Shown: piece after piece, positions 24,241-35,400 of the stretch
Layout of the letters: each line of letters opens with the position of its first letter
Position numbering within the stretch: position 1 is the first letter of the stretch
Assembly: GCA_037783545.1 (NCBI GenBank)
Contig: JBBELK010000330.1
Location: 1-64,000 of the forward strand
DNA from: Henricia sp. BOLD:AAB3569
Lineage: Eukaryota > Echinodermata > Asteroidea > Spinulosida > Echinasteridae
Direction of reading: 5' to 3'
Length of the DNA: 64,000 nucleotides
Notes under the pieces: generated by a model
Databases searched by the model: none
Seen by the model: only the letters and a program-made list of their open reading frames with translations
What the model was told of the DNA's origin: nothing
Made by a program: the position numbers and the translations under genes

Positions 24241-25839
24241 ATGCCACTGAATCGGCGGAGGACGGTGGAAATCCACCTGAGTGACGGCGTAAAACCTGAC
24301 GATGTTTTCGTTTCTTTGGACAAGGAATTGAGAGATCTAGATGTCGAATGTGTGCAACCTTTGAGTGACAGGAGGTGGGCGATTACCGTGGCTACTGAGG
24401 TTTTATCAAACAAGCTACTACGGGCAAGACTACAGGTGGGGAAAAAACCGGCAACAGTCACCCCAGCAGGAGGCAACGTTAACTACGTGAACATTAAGTA
24501 TGCCCCGGACGAGATGGCAGACACCGCCATTGCGTCCAAGCTCTCCGAGTTCGGCCGGGTTCTATCCTATCGACGTGGACATTGGCAGACTCGACTCGGC
24601 TGGCGCAATGGGATGCGCCATTTTCAAATGGAGCTTCAGAAACAAATTCCTAGCTACGTACAGGTGGGTGGTTACAAGCTACTGGTTCAGTACGAGGGAC
24701 AGATTAAGACGTGCCGAGCCTGCGGGGAAAGCGGTCACTACGTCGCGGAATGCCCGAACATTTCATGCTTTAATTGTAAGAAGAAAGGCCACCGCAGCAC
24801 GGAATGCCCCGAGCCAAAGAAATGTCTTATTTGTGGAGAGAACGGCCATTTTGCCCGTGAGTGCCCTAAGTCATGGCGTAACGTAACCAAGAAAGGTACA
24901 ATGATATTCCCCCCACAAGTGGATAACGCCGAAGATTCCATGGAGAGTATGGACGAGGCCGACCCACCACCGGACCGACCGAGTACCTCGGCAGCTCCCG
25001 ACCCAACACTAGACCGACCGAGTACCTCGACAGCGCCCGACCCACCACCAGACCGACCAAGTACCTCGGCAGCTCCAGCCGCCCGCGCAGCCAAAGGAAA
25101 CCTCGGCATTTGGGACGAGGCGGTCCGACTATCGAGGAAGTTTGTACCAGCCAGAAAGTCGACCGTTGCGGAACAATTAGAGGCAAGTCCCATGAAACGT
25201 GCATCCAAGGCCACACCCAGTACACCACCAGCCCGGCCCGCCGCAGCTCGGTCCGTAACACGGCCCGGAGTGCCTGTACAACGACAACACAAAGCGAAGT
25301 GCCAACCAGCGTTGGAAACGCCTTATAAGAAGAACTCTAGCCGAATTGGTGGACAGACTGTGTCAACTACGGCCACCCCAGCTGTAGACCCCACTGATGC
25401 ACCCCCTTCGTCCAAAGCCAAGGTTACCCCTAAGGCCAAGACGGAAACAAGACTCAAGGTGAAAACTGCCGGAAAATCCCACGGAGTTAACAATGATGAA
25501 CATTTGGAATTTTCACAAGCGGCGGTGGCAAATATTCGTACTCGGGCTTGGGCCGAGGAAGTGGCCACCTATAATGCTTACGAGGCCCTAGATGACGAGC
25601 TTGCCCAAGAAACCCCGGTGGCACCGACCGGTTCCACCTTTTCCCCGTTATTTCCCCAGCAGAACCAACAGGATGTTGACGCGGATTCGGACGCGGAGTC
25701 GGACGCTGAATCGGACGGCTCAACGTACTCCGCGGTGAGCAGTGTCAAGAGCGTGGCCAGCAGTAAACGCGTTCTCTCCCCCCCGGAAGAGAACTACGCT
25801 ACGCAACATAAGAAAACCCGGAGTAAAAAGAATAGATAG
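24241..25839 (+). CDS. LINE ORF1 protein, three CCHC zinc knuckles (copy 2)
   Basis: A 532-residue protein starting at the ATG at 24241. It is identical in amino acids to copy 1 through the RRM-like region, the three zinc knuckles and the DRPSTS repeats. The changes lie in the C-terminal half: His to Gln near the KAKCQP segment, Tyr to Asn before DEHLEF, a few changes around APTGST, and an acidic tail lengthened by four residues (an extra DAESD-like unit). Function is as for copy 1: an RNA chaperone or binding partner of the element transcript. ORF2 begins 23 bp downstream. Confidence 0.93.
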   Translation: MPLNRRRTVEIHLSDGVKPDDVFVSLDKELRDLDVECVQPLSDRRWAITVATEVLSNKLLRARLQVGKKPATVTPAGGNVNYVNIKYAPDEMADTAIASKLSEFGRVLSYRRGHWQTRLGWRNGMRHFQMELQKQIPSYVQVGGYKLLVQYEGQIKTCRACGESGHYVAECPNISCFNCKKKGHRSTECPEPKKCLICGENGHFARECPKSWRNVTKKGTMIFPPQVDNAEDSMESMDEADPPPDRPSTSAAPDPTLDRPSTSTAPDPPPDRPSTSAAPAARAAKGNLGIWDEAVRLSRKFVPARKSTVAEQLEASPMKRASKATPSTPPARPAAARSVTRPGVPVQRQHKAKCQPALETPYKKNSSRIGGQTVSTTATPAVDPTDAPPSSKAKVTPKAKTETRLKVKTAGKSHGVNNDEHLEFSQAAVANIRTRAWAEEVATYNAYEALDDELAQETPVAPTGSTFSPLFPQQNQQDVDADSDAESDAESDGSTYSAVSSVKSVASSKRVLSPPEENYATQHKKTRSKKNR

Positions 25840-25862
25840 TTTGACCCGAACTGATTCACTTC

Positions 25863-28800
25863 ATGATTCACTTGATGTTTATATTTCTTGTATTTTTCCA
25901 AATGTTTAATTTCACCATTGCATCGTTAAATGTTAACGGTATAAGAAACCAGACAAAACGAAGTAATGTTTTTCAGTTTTGCAATAATCAGCATGTAGAT
26001 ATTTTATTATTACAAGAAACCCATGCTTCGGGCTTCTCTGAAGCCAGGGCATGGTCTCATGAATTTGGTGGTACTGGGTTTTGGTCTTTTGGTTGTAGGA
26101 ATAGTCGTGGGGTAGCCATTTTGCTATCTAAACGGCATTCGTGGGGTCCTGTAGATAATTTGCGTGACAACAACGGTCGCATTATATCCCTAACCGTAAC
26201 AATGCCTCATACCAAACAAAGGGTACGCATTGTGAATGTGTATGGACCGAATGATCCTCACGAAAGGCAGGAATTCTTTTCAAAAGAAGTGCGTAAACAT
26301 CACTGTGGTATGAGGCATGTTGTTTTGGGCGGGGATTTTAACTGCATCGAAAATAAGGATTTAGATTCTAAAAGTGGGAGCAAAACGTACATGTTGAAAG
26401 CCACAAAAGGAAGTTACGAAGTTAAAATTCTGGCCAAAACGGGAGGTTTACAGGACGTTTGGCGTCTTCAAAACCCTCATGATAAGCGTTTCACTTGGCA
26501 TTCGAACCAAAGTGCCTCCAGGATTGACCGTTTGTATGTGTCACGTGAATTATCAATGGAATGTCAAAGTGCAATCACTGCTTGTCCTTTCTCGGACCAT
26601 GATATGGTCTCCTTTACGACTTCTGATGCCGTTTCAAACATTGGGCGGGGATTTTGGAAAATGAATACTTCCTTTCTGGGGAGGGACGATTTCAGACTTG
26701 TGGTTAAGGAAGAATGGTCGAACTGGGTTCAAAACAAAGGGAAATTTGATAATTTGGTTGAATGGTGGGACAAGGGAAAAGCCCGATTGAAACGAGCGGT
26801 GATTGCATTTTCCGTGGGTGAATCTAGACAGCGTAAAATTTATCGTAGGGAGCTTCTAAGTAAAATTAGTATTCTTCAAAAACGTATTAACAACCAAGAT
26901 TTTGCATGTGTAGACGAACTACGGGGTTTGCGGGCAGATTTTGATAATTTGTGTAAATCCGGCTTTCCTATTTCAAGCCCCGTAGTGCGTGGAGAAGGGG
27001 GTGTTTTTAAGCCAACAAGTAATGACCCAGATCTCAAAAGAATGCAAAGTCTTCACGACCTTTCCGGTCGACTGGTCACGGACCAAAACCAAATGACTAA
27101 CGTCTGCAGAGACTACTATGACAATTTGTACACTGAAGGCAACATAGATCAAAAGGAAATCGATTTTTTCAAAAGCACCATTGATAGATCGCTGAGCCCC
27201 GAGGAACAATTGTTACTCGAGGGGTCAGTGACCGTCGATGAAGTAAAACGGGCATTGTTTAGTATGCCAGCGGGAAAGTCTCCGGGCTCGGACGGCATAC
27301 CCGTAGAGTATTATAAAGAATTTTTTGACGAAGTGGGTCAGGATTTGTGCGACGTAATCAATGCAGTTTTTATTGACGGTAGCTTAAGTACAAGTCAAAG
27401 ATCTGGCCTGATCACATTGTTGTTCAAAAACAAGGGTAGTCGTGACGATATTGGCAATTGGAGGCCTATATCGCTATTGAATGTTGACTATAAGGTAATA
27501 GCCAAAATTCTTGCAAACAGAGTTAGACAAATTCTACCGTCAATCATCCACGAGGATCAGACTTGTTCTGTAGCCGGGAGAAGTATTACTGACAATGCAC
27601 ATCTGCTCCGTAATATCCAAGATTACGTAGATCAGAAAAACATGCGCGTTGCGTTCGTATCTCTCGATCAGCAAAAAGCGTTTGATAGAGTTGACTGGCG
27701 TTATCTTAGGCAAATTCTTCAGAAGTTTGGCTTTGGTGATACGTTTTGCAGATGGGTTTCAATTTTGTATACGGACATTTCAAGTTCGGTAATATGCAAT
27801 GGCAATGTTTCCGACCCATTTTCACTCTCCAGAGGCGTTCGGCAGGGCTGCCCGTTGTCCCCATTGCTTTACATCCTTGCCCTTGAACCTCTGGCTTGTG
27901 CAATTAGGGCGGATCGGAAAATCCAAGGTGCCAAATTGCCCGGGGGCATTGAAGCCAAAGTTTCGATGTATGCTGATGATATGACTCTCATCTTGTCGGA
28001 TGATGCGTCTATCATCAATAGTTTTAAGCTTGTCGAGAGATACGAACGCGCATCCAACGCTAAACTTAACCCCCAGAAAACTAGCGGTGTTTTTCTTGGC
28101 TGTTGGAAAAATCGTAGTTCTGGCCCAGTTGACATTTCCTGGGTACACTCCACAAAAATAGTTGGTGTTATGTTCGGGTATGATGATATTTACACTAGAA
28201 TGTGGAAAGACAAAACAAACCAGCTCAGGGCGTGTATTAATGAATGGGAAGACTGTAATTTTTCAATGAAGGGTAGAGTTAATGTTGTAAATATTTTCAT
28301 TTTGTCTAAAGTTTGGTTCCTAGCAGAAGTTGCCCCACCTTCGAAGAAAGTTATTCAAGAAATTAACAAAATAATTTTTGGTTTTGTTTGGGACAACAAG
28401 GTAGAAAATGTTAGTCGAAACACCATGTTTCTCCCTCTATCTGAAGGTGGAATGGGTGTACTAAACCTTGAAAATAGAGTAGCCGCTATGCTGGGCGTTC
28501 ATATTTCAAATCTGCTAGATACAAAGCCGGCTAAATGGCGAGTTCTTGCGCGCTATTGGTGTGGTCTGACGCTGAGAAGTGTAGATCCGTCATTAGCGCG
28601 TGACAATCTACCTCACTCCGACACACAGCCGAAGTTTTATCGACTGGTTCTGGGGCACTTTCGGCAGTTTCAAAATCATGAGGCAGATTGGAAACATGTC
28701 AAATTTAAGGAACACTTGGTCACTATTTCAGACACAATGAAATCGGAACCCAAAATACAAAGAGTTTATCCAACTAAAGATTGGGCTACCGTATGGAAGC

Positions 28801-29225
28801 GCACATTGTGTGCTAAACTGAGCAATAAGCAGGTTTCCTTAAACTTTAGGATACTTCACGATGTTATTCCTATTGGCAGCCGAACTAGAAAGTTATTTAA
28901 TGCTAAGGGACTTTGCCCACATTGTAACCAATTCGAAACCATTCAGCATGCCTTTGTACAGTGCCGTGTTGTCCAGCCTGTTGCAGAATGGTTTGGTGCA
29001 CACGTGAGCAGAATCAACCACACTGCTGCCGACACAATTGACACGAACACATTGGTCTTTTCATTGTTTCAAATGCCCAATTTGAAGAAAATGGAAACTA
29101 AACTGGCCCAACAATACAGTGTGTTCCGTACAACTGTTTGGTTAGTACGAAATGAAGCAAAGTATAATAACAAACAGTTTACTTCGAACGAAATAATTTC
29201 TCGTTTAAAACGATGCCTAAAGTAA
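25863..29225 (+). CDS. LINE ORF2 protein: APE endonuclease and reverse transcriptase (copy 2)
   Basis: A 1120-residue protein with the same domain order as copy 1: endonuclease with SLNVNG, LLQETH, LGGDFN, RIDRLYVS and FSDHDMV; reverse transcriptase with FVSLDQQKAFDRVDW, RGVRQGCPLSP and YADD; then a C-terminal CX2C-H-C motif (CPHCNQFETIQHAFVQC). All these catalytic residues are unchanged from copy 1. The roughly 34 residue differences are scattered and mostly conservative (for example SMS/SMP, EFY/EYY, LETF/LQKF), which fits two functional lineages rather than decay. There are no internal stops or frameshifts. Confidence 0.95.
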   Translation: MIHLMFIFLVFFQMFNFTIASLNVNGIRNQTKRSNVFQFCNNQHVDILLLQETHASGFSEARAWSHEFGGTGFWSFGCRNSRGVAILLSKRHSWGPVDNLRDNNGRIISLTVTMPHTKQRVRIVNVYGPNDPHERQEFFSKEVRKHHCGMRHVVLGGDFNCIENKDLDSKSGSKTYMLKATKGSYEVKILAKTGGLQDVWRLQNPHDKRFTWHSNQSASRIDRLYVSRELSMECQSAITACPFSDHDMVSFTTSDAVSNIGRGFWKMNTSFLGRDDFRLVVKEEWSNWVQNKGKFDNLVEWWDKGKARLKRAVIAFSVGESRQRKIYRRELLSKISILQKRINNQDFACVDELRGLRADFDNLCKSGFPISSPVVRGEGGVFKPTSNDPDLKRMQSLHDLSGRLVTDQNQMTNVCRDYYDNLYTEGNIDQKEIDFFKSTIDRSLSPEEQLLLEGSVTVDEVKRALFSMPAGKSPGSDGIPVEYYKEFFDEVGQDLCDVINAVFIDGSLSTSQRSGLITLLFKNKGSRDDIGNWRPISLLNVDYKVIAKILANRVRQILPSIIHEDQTCSVAGRSITDNAHLLRNIQDYVDQKNMRVAFVSLDQQKAFDRVDWRYLRQILQKFGFGDTFCRWVSILYTDISSSVICNGNVSDPFSLSRGVRQGCPLSPLLYILALEPLACAIRADRKIQGAKLPGGIEAKVSMYADDMTLILSDDASIINSFKLVERYERASNAKLNPQKTSGVFLGCWKNRSSGPVDISWVHSTKIVGVMFGYDDIYTRMWKDKTNQLRACINEWEDCNFSMKGRVNVVNIFILSKVWFLAEVAPPSKKVIQEINKIIFGFVWDNKVENVSRNTMFLPLSEGGMGVLNLENRVAAMLGVHISNLLDTKPAKWRVLARYWCGLTLRSVDPSLARDNLPHSDTQPKFYRLVLGHFRQFQNHEADWKHVKFKEHLVTISDTMKSEPKIQRVYPTKDWATVWKRTLCAKLSNKQVSLNFRILHDVIPIGSRTRKLFNAKGLCPHCNQFETIQHAFVQCRVVQPVAEWFGAHVSRINHTAADTIDTNTLVFSLFQMPNLKKMETKLAQQYSVFRTTVWLVRNEAKYNNKQFTSNEIISRLKRCLK

Positions 29226-29348
29226 GGTAGTTCTGTAACTTAAATTTAAAGTGTACCGTTTTCATTTTGTTACCTTTTGACAGTCTAGCATTTGGTTTGA
29301 CATAATGTTGAAAAAGCTGGTTTATTTTTATCGTTTGTAAATAGCAGT

Positions 29349-29373
29349 ATTGTTTATTGTAAAATAAAACAAT
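29349..29373 (+). other. 3'-UTR hairpin, LINE copy 2
   Basis: The same ATTGTTTA / TAAAACAAT stem as at 19722-19746, again ending 10 bp from the element end. Confidence 0.5.
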
Positions 29374-29383
29374 TTCAAAAACT

Positions 29384-29394
29384 GATTTCGGTCA
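29384..29394 (+). repeat. Target-site duplication, right, LINE copy 2
   Basis: GATTTCGGTCA, identical to 24182-24192. Confidence 0.9.
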
Positions 29395-32300
29395 AAGTGT
29401 GGTCCAAACGTCGGCAAATTTGGAGGTCGAAAAATTTTCCGACGAACTTCAAATTTTGCATGCTCCAAACACTGTATATTGCGCACTTGTCCTAAAAAAT
29501 TGACAGACTTTCGCCGGGAAATGGCAGAGAAATTTCAGAGTTTAGGGAAAACTGGGTTGAGGATTCCTGGCTGCTCCCGCAACCTGTGGCCGTCTGTACG
29601 CACCTCTTTGGTGTACTCCTGACTCGTGCGCATGCTCAGTCCTTCGGACTGTCGTTGACACGGCCCAGTTTGGGACGGGATTTCGGTCAAAGTGTGGTCC
29701 AAACGTCGGCAAATTTGGAGGTCGAAAAATTTTCCGACGAACTTCAAATTTTGCATGCTCCAAACACTGTATATTGCGCACTTGTCCTAAAAAATTGACA
29801 GACTTTCGCCGGGAAATGGCAGAGAAATTTCAGAGTTTAGGGAAAACTGGGTTGAGGATTCCTGGCTGCTCCCGCAACCTGTGGCTGTCTGTACGCACCT
29901 CTTTGGTGTACTCCTGACTCGTGCGCATGCTCAGTCCTTCGGACTGTCGTTGACACGGCCCAGTTTGGGACGGGATTTCGGTCAAAGTGTGGTCCAAACG
30001 TCGGCAAATTTGGAGGTCGAAAAATTTTCCGACGAACTTCAAATTTTGCATGCTCCAAACACTGTATATTGCGCACTTGTCCTAAAAAATTGACAGACTT
30101 TCGCCGGGAAATGGCAGAGAAATTTCAGAGTTTAGGGAAAACTGGGTTGAGGATTCCTGGCTGCTCCCGCAACCTGTGGCTGTCTGTACGCACCTCTTTG
30201 GTGTACTCCTGACTCGTGCGCATGCTCAGTCCTTCGGACTGTCGTTGACACGGCCCAGTTTGGGACGGGATTTCGGTCAAAGTGTGGTCCAAACGTCGGC
30301 AAATTTGGAGGTCGAAAAATTTTCCGACGAACTTCAAATTTTGCATGCTCCAAACACTGTATATTGCGCACTTGTCCTAAAAAATTGACAGACTTTCGCC
30401 GGGAAATGGCAGAGAAATTTCAGAGTTTAGGGAAAACTGGGTTGAGGATTCCTGGCTGCTCCCGCAACCTGTGGCTGTCTGTACGCACCTCTTTGGTGTA
30501 CTCCTGACTCGTGCGCATGCTCAGTCCTTCGGACTGTCGTTGACACGGCCCAGTTTGGGACGGGATTTCGGTCAAAGTGTGGTCCAAACGTCGGCAAATT
30601 TGGAGGTCGAAAAATTTCCGACGAACTTCAAATTTTGCATGCTCCAAACACTGTATATTGCGCACTTGTCCTAAAAAATTGACAGACTTTCGCCGGGAAA
30701 TGGCAGAGAAATTTCAGAGTTTAGGGAAAACTGGGTTGAGGATTCCTGGCTGCTCCCGCAACCTGTGGCTGTCTGTACGCACCTCTTTGGTGTACTCCTG
30801 ACTCGTGCGCATGCTCAGTCCTTCGGACTGTCGTTGACACGGCCCAGTTTGGGACGGGATTTCGGTCAAAGTGTGGTCCAAACGTCGGCAAATTTGGAGG
30901 TCGAAAAATTTTCCGACGAACTTCAAATTTTGCATGCTCCAAACACTGTATATTGCGCACTTGTCCTAAAAAATTGACAGACTTTCGCCGGGAAATGGCA
31001 GAGAAATTTCAGAGTTTAGGGAAAACTGGGTTGAGGATTCCTGGCTGCTCCCGCAACCTGTGGCTGTCTGTACGCACCTCTTTGGTGTACTCCTGACTCG
31101 TGCGCATGCTCAGTCCTTCGGACTGTCGTTGACACGGCCCAGTTTGGGACGGGATTTCGGTCAAAGTGTGGTCCAAACGTCGGCAAATTTGGAGGTCGAA
31201 AAATTTTCCGACGAACTTCAAATTTTGCATGCTCCAAACACTGTATATTGCGCACTTGTCCTAAAAAATTGACAGACTTTCGCCGGGAAATGGCAGAGAA
31301 ATTTCAGAGTTTAGGGAAAACTGGGTTGAGGATTCCTGGCTGCTCCCGCAACCTGTGGCTGTCTGTACGCACCTCTTTGGTGTACTCCTGACTCGTGCGC
31401 ATGCTCAGTCCTTCGGACTGTCGTTGACACGGCCCAGTTTGGGACGGGATTTCGGTCAAAGTGTGGTCCAAACGTCGGCAAATTTGGAGGTCGAAAAATT
31501 TTCCGACGAACTTCAAATTTTGCATGCTCCAAACACTGTATATTGCGCACTTGTCCTAAAAAATTGACAGACTTTCGCCGGGAAATGGCAGAGAAATTTC
31601 AGAGTTTAGGGAAAACTGGGTTGAGGATTCCTGGCTGCTCCCGCAACCTGTGGCTGTCTGTACGCACCTCTTTGGTGTACTCCTGACTCGTGCGCATGCT
31701 CAGTCCTTCGGACTGTCGTTGACACGGCCCAGTTTGGGACGGGATTTCGGTCAAAGTGTGGTCCAAACGTCGGCAAATTTGGAGGTCGAAAAATTTTCCG
31801 ACGAACTTCAAATTTTGCATGCTCCAAACACTGTATATTGCGCACTTGTCCTAAAAAATTGACAGACTTTCGCCGGGAAATGGCAGAGAAATTTCAGAGT
31901 TTAGGGAAAACTGGGTTGAGGATTCCTGGCTGCTCCCGCAACCTGTGGCTGTCTGTACGCACCTCTTTGGTGTACTCCTGACTCGTGCGCATGCTCAGTC
32001 CTTCGGACTGTCGTTGACACGGCCCAGTTTGGGACGGGATTTCGGTCAAAGTGTGGTCCAAACGTCGGCAAATTTGGAGGTCGAAAAATTTTCCGACGAA
32101 CTTCAAATTTTGCATGCTCCAAACACTGTATATTGCGCACTTGTCCTAAAAAATTGACAGACTTTCGCCGGGAAATGGCAGAGAAATTTCAGAGTTTAGG
32201 GAAAACTGGGTTGAGGATTCCTGGCTGCTCCCGCAACCTGTGGCTGTCTGTACGCACCTCTTTGGTGTACTCCTGACTCGTGCGCATGCTCAGTCCTTCG

Positions 32301-32483
32301 GACTGTCGTTGACACGGCCCAGTTTGGGACGGGATTTCGGTCAAAGTGTGGTCCAAACGTCGGCAAATTTGGAGGTCGAAAAATTTTCCGACGAACTTCA
32401 AATTTTGCATGCTCCAAACACTGTATATTGCGCACTTGTCCTAAAAAATTGACAGACTTTCGCCGGGAAATGGCAGAGAAATT

Positions 32484-35400
32484 TCAGAGTTTAGGGAAAA
32501 CTGGGTTGAGGATTCCTGGCTGCTCCCGCAACCTGTGGCTGTCTGTACGCACCTCTTTGGTGTACTCCTGACTCGTGCGCATGCTCAGTCCTTCGGACTG
32601 TCGTTGACACGGCCCAATTTGGGACGGGATTTCGGTCAAAGTGTGGTCCAAACGTCGGCAAATTTGGAGGTCGAAAAATTTTCCGACGAACTTCAAATTT
32701 TGCATGCTCCAAACACTGTATATTGCGCACTTGTCCTAAAAATTGACAGACTTTCGCCGGGAAATGGCAGAGAAATTTCAGAGTTTAGGGAAAACTGGGT
32801 TGAGGATTCCTGGCTGCTCCCGCAACCTGTGGCTGTCTGTACGCACCTCTTTGGTGTACTCCTGACTCGTGCGCATGCTCAGTCCTTCGGACTGTCGTTG
32901 ACACGGCCCAGTTTGGGACGGGATTTCGGTCAAAGTGTGGTCCAAACGTCGGCAAATTTGGAGGTCGAAAAATTTTCCGACGAACTTCAAATTTTGCATG
33001 CTCCAAACACTGTATATTGTGCACTTGTCCTAAAAAATTGACAGACTTTCGCCGGGAAATGGCAGAGAAATTTCAGAGTTTAGGGAAAACTGGGTTGAGG
33101 ATTCCTGGCTGCTCCCGCAACCTGTGGCTGTCTGTACGCACCTCTTTGGTGTACTCCTGACTCGTGCGCATGCTCAGTCCTTCGGACTGTCGTTGACACG
33201 GCCCAGTTTGGGACGGGATTTCGGTCAAAGTGTGGTCCAAACGTCGGCAAATTTGGAGGTCGAAAAATTTTCCGACGAACTTCAAATTTTGCATGCTCCA
33301 AACACTGTATATTGCGCACTTGTCCTAAAAAATTGACAGACTTTCGCCGGGAAATGGCAGAGAAATTTCAGAGTTTAGGGAAAACTGGGTTGAGGATTCC
33401 TGGCTGCTCCCGCAACCTGTGGCTGTCTGTACGCACCTCTTTGGTGTACTCCTGACTCGTGCGCATGCTCAGTCCTTCGGACTGTCGTTGACACGGCCCA
33501 GTTTGGGACGGGATTTCGGTCAAAGTGTGGTCCAAACGTCGGCAAATTTGGAGGTCGAAAAATTTTCCGACGAACTTCAAATTTTGCATGCTCCAAACAC
33601 TGTATATTGCGCACTTGTCCTAAAAAATTGACAGACTTTCGCCGGGAAATGGCAGAGAAATTTCAGAGTTTAGGGAAAACTGGGTTGAGGATTCCTGGCT
33701 GCTCCCGCAACCTGTGGCTGTCTGTACGCACCTCTTTGGTGTACTCCTGACTCGTGCGCATGCTCAGTCCTTCGGACTGTCGTTGACACGGCCCAGTTTG
33801 GGACGGGATTTCGGTCAAAGTGTGGTCCAAACGTCGGCAAATTTGGAGGTCGAAAAATTTTCCGACGAACTTCAAATTTTGCATGCTCCAAACACTGTAT
33901 ATTGCGCACTTGTCCTAAAAAATTGACAGACTTTCGCCGGGAAATGGCAGAGAAATTTCAGAGTTTAGGGAAAACTGGGTTGAGGATTCCTGGCTGCTCC
34001 CGCAACCTGTGGCTGTCTGTACGCACCTCTTTGGTGTACTCCTGACTCGTGCGCATGCTCAGTCCTTCGGACTGTCGTTGACACGGCCCAGTTTGGGACG
34101 GGATTTCGGTCAAAGTGTGGTCCAAACGTCGGCAAATTTGGAGGTCGAAAAATTTTCCGACGAACTTCAAATTTTGCATGCTCCAAACACTGTATATTGC
34201 GCACTTGTCCTAAAAAATTGACAGACTTTCGCCGGGAAATGGCAGAGAAATTTCAGAGTTTAGGGAAAACTGGGTTGAGGATTCCTGGCTGCTCCCGCAA
34301 CCTGTGGCTGTCTGTACGCACCTCTTTTGTGTACTCCTGACTCGTGCGCATGCTCAGTCCTTCGGACTGTCGTTGACACGGCCCAGTTTGGGACGGGATT
34401 TCGGTCAAAGTGTGGTCCAAACGTCGGCAAATTTGGAGGTCGAAAAATTTTCCGACGAACTTCAAATTTTGCATGCTCCAAACACTGTATATTGCGCACT
34501 TGTCCTAAAAAATTGACAGACTTTCGCCGGGAAATGGCAGAGAAATTTCAGAGTTTAGGGAAAACTGGGTTGAGGATTCCTGGCTGCTCCCGCAACCTGT
34601 GGCTGTCTGTACGCACCTCTTTGGTGTACTCCTGACTCGTGCGCATGCTCAGTCCTTCGGACTGTCGTTGACACGGCCCAGTTTGGGACGGGATTTCGGT
34701 CAAAGTGTGGTCCAAACGTCGGCAAATTTGGAGGTCGAAAAATTTTCCGACGAACTTCAAATTTTGCATGCTCCAAACACTGTATATTGCGCACTTGTCC
34801 TAAAAAATTGACAGACTTTCGCCGGGAAATGGCAGAGAAATTTCAGAGTTTAGGGAAAACTGGGTTGAGGATTCCTGGCTGCTCCCGCAACCTGTGGCTG
34901 TCTGTACGCACCTCTTTGGTGTACTCCTGACTCGTGCGCATGCTCAGTCCTTCGGACTGTCGTTGACACGGCCCAGTTTGGGACGGGATTTCGGTCAAAG
35001 TGTGGTCCAAACGTCGGCAAATTTGGAGGTCGAAAATTTTTCCGACGAACTTCAAATTTTGCATGCTCCAAACACTCTATATTGCGCACTTGTCCTAAAA
35101 AATTGACAGACTTTCGCCGGGAAATGGCAGAGAAATTTCAGAGTTTAGGGAAAACTGGGTTGAGGATTCCTGGCTGCTCCCGCAACCTGTGGCTGTCTGT
35201 ACGCACCTCTTTGGTGTACTCCTGACTCGTGCGCATGCTCAGTCCTTCGGACTGTCGTTGACACGGCCCAGTTTGGGACGGGATTTCGGTCAAAGTGTGG
35301 TCCAAACGTCGGCAAATTTGGAGGTCGAAAAATTTTCCGACGAACTTCAAATTTTGCATGCTCCAAACACTGTATATTGCGCACTTGTCCTAAAAAATTG

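Larger units (their letters stand above)
24193..29383 (+). mobile_element. Tx1-like non-LTR retrotransposon, copy 2, full length, inserted in satellite
   Basis: A 5191-bp element with the layout, strand, termini and insertion point of copy 1. It is 12 bp longer because ORF1 has four extra codons in its acidic tail. Both ORFs are open. Against copy 1 the first 1.4 kb or so has only about three differences, while ORF2 differs at roughly 34 of 1120 residues plus many silent sites. The flanking duplication is at 24182-24192 and 29384-29394. Two intact copies at one site of the repeat are the main evidence for target specificity. Confidence 0.93.
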
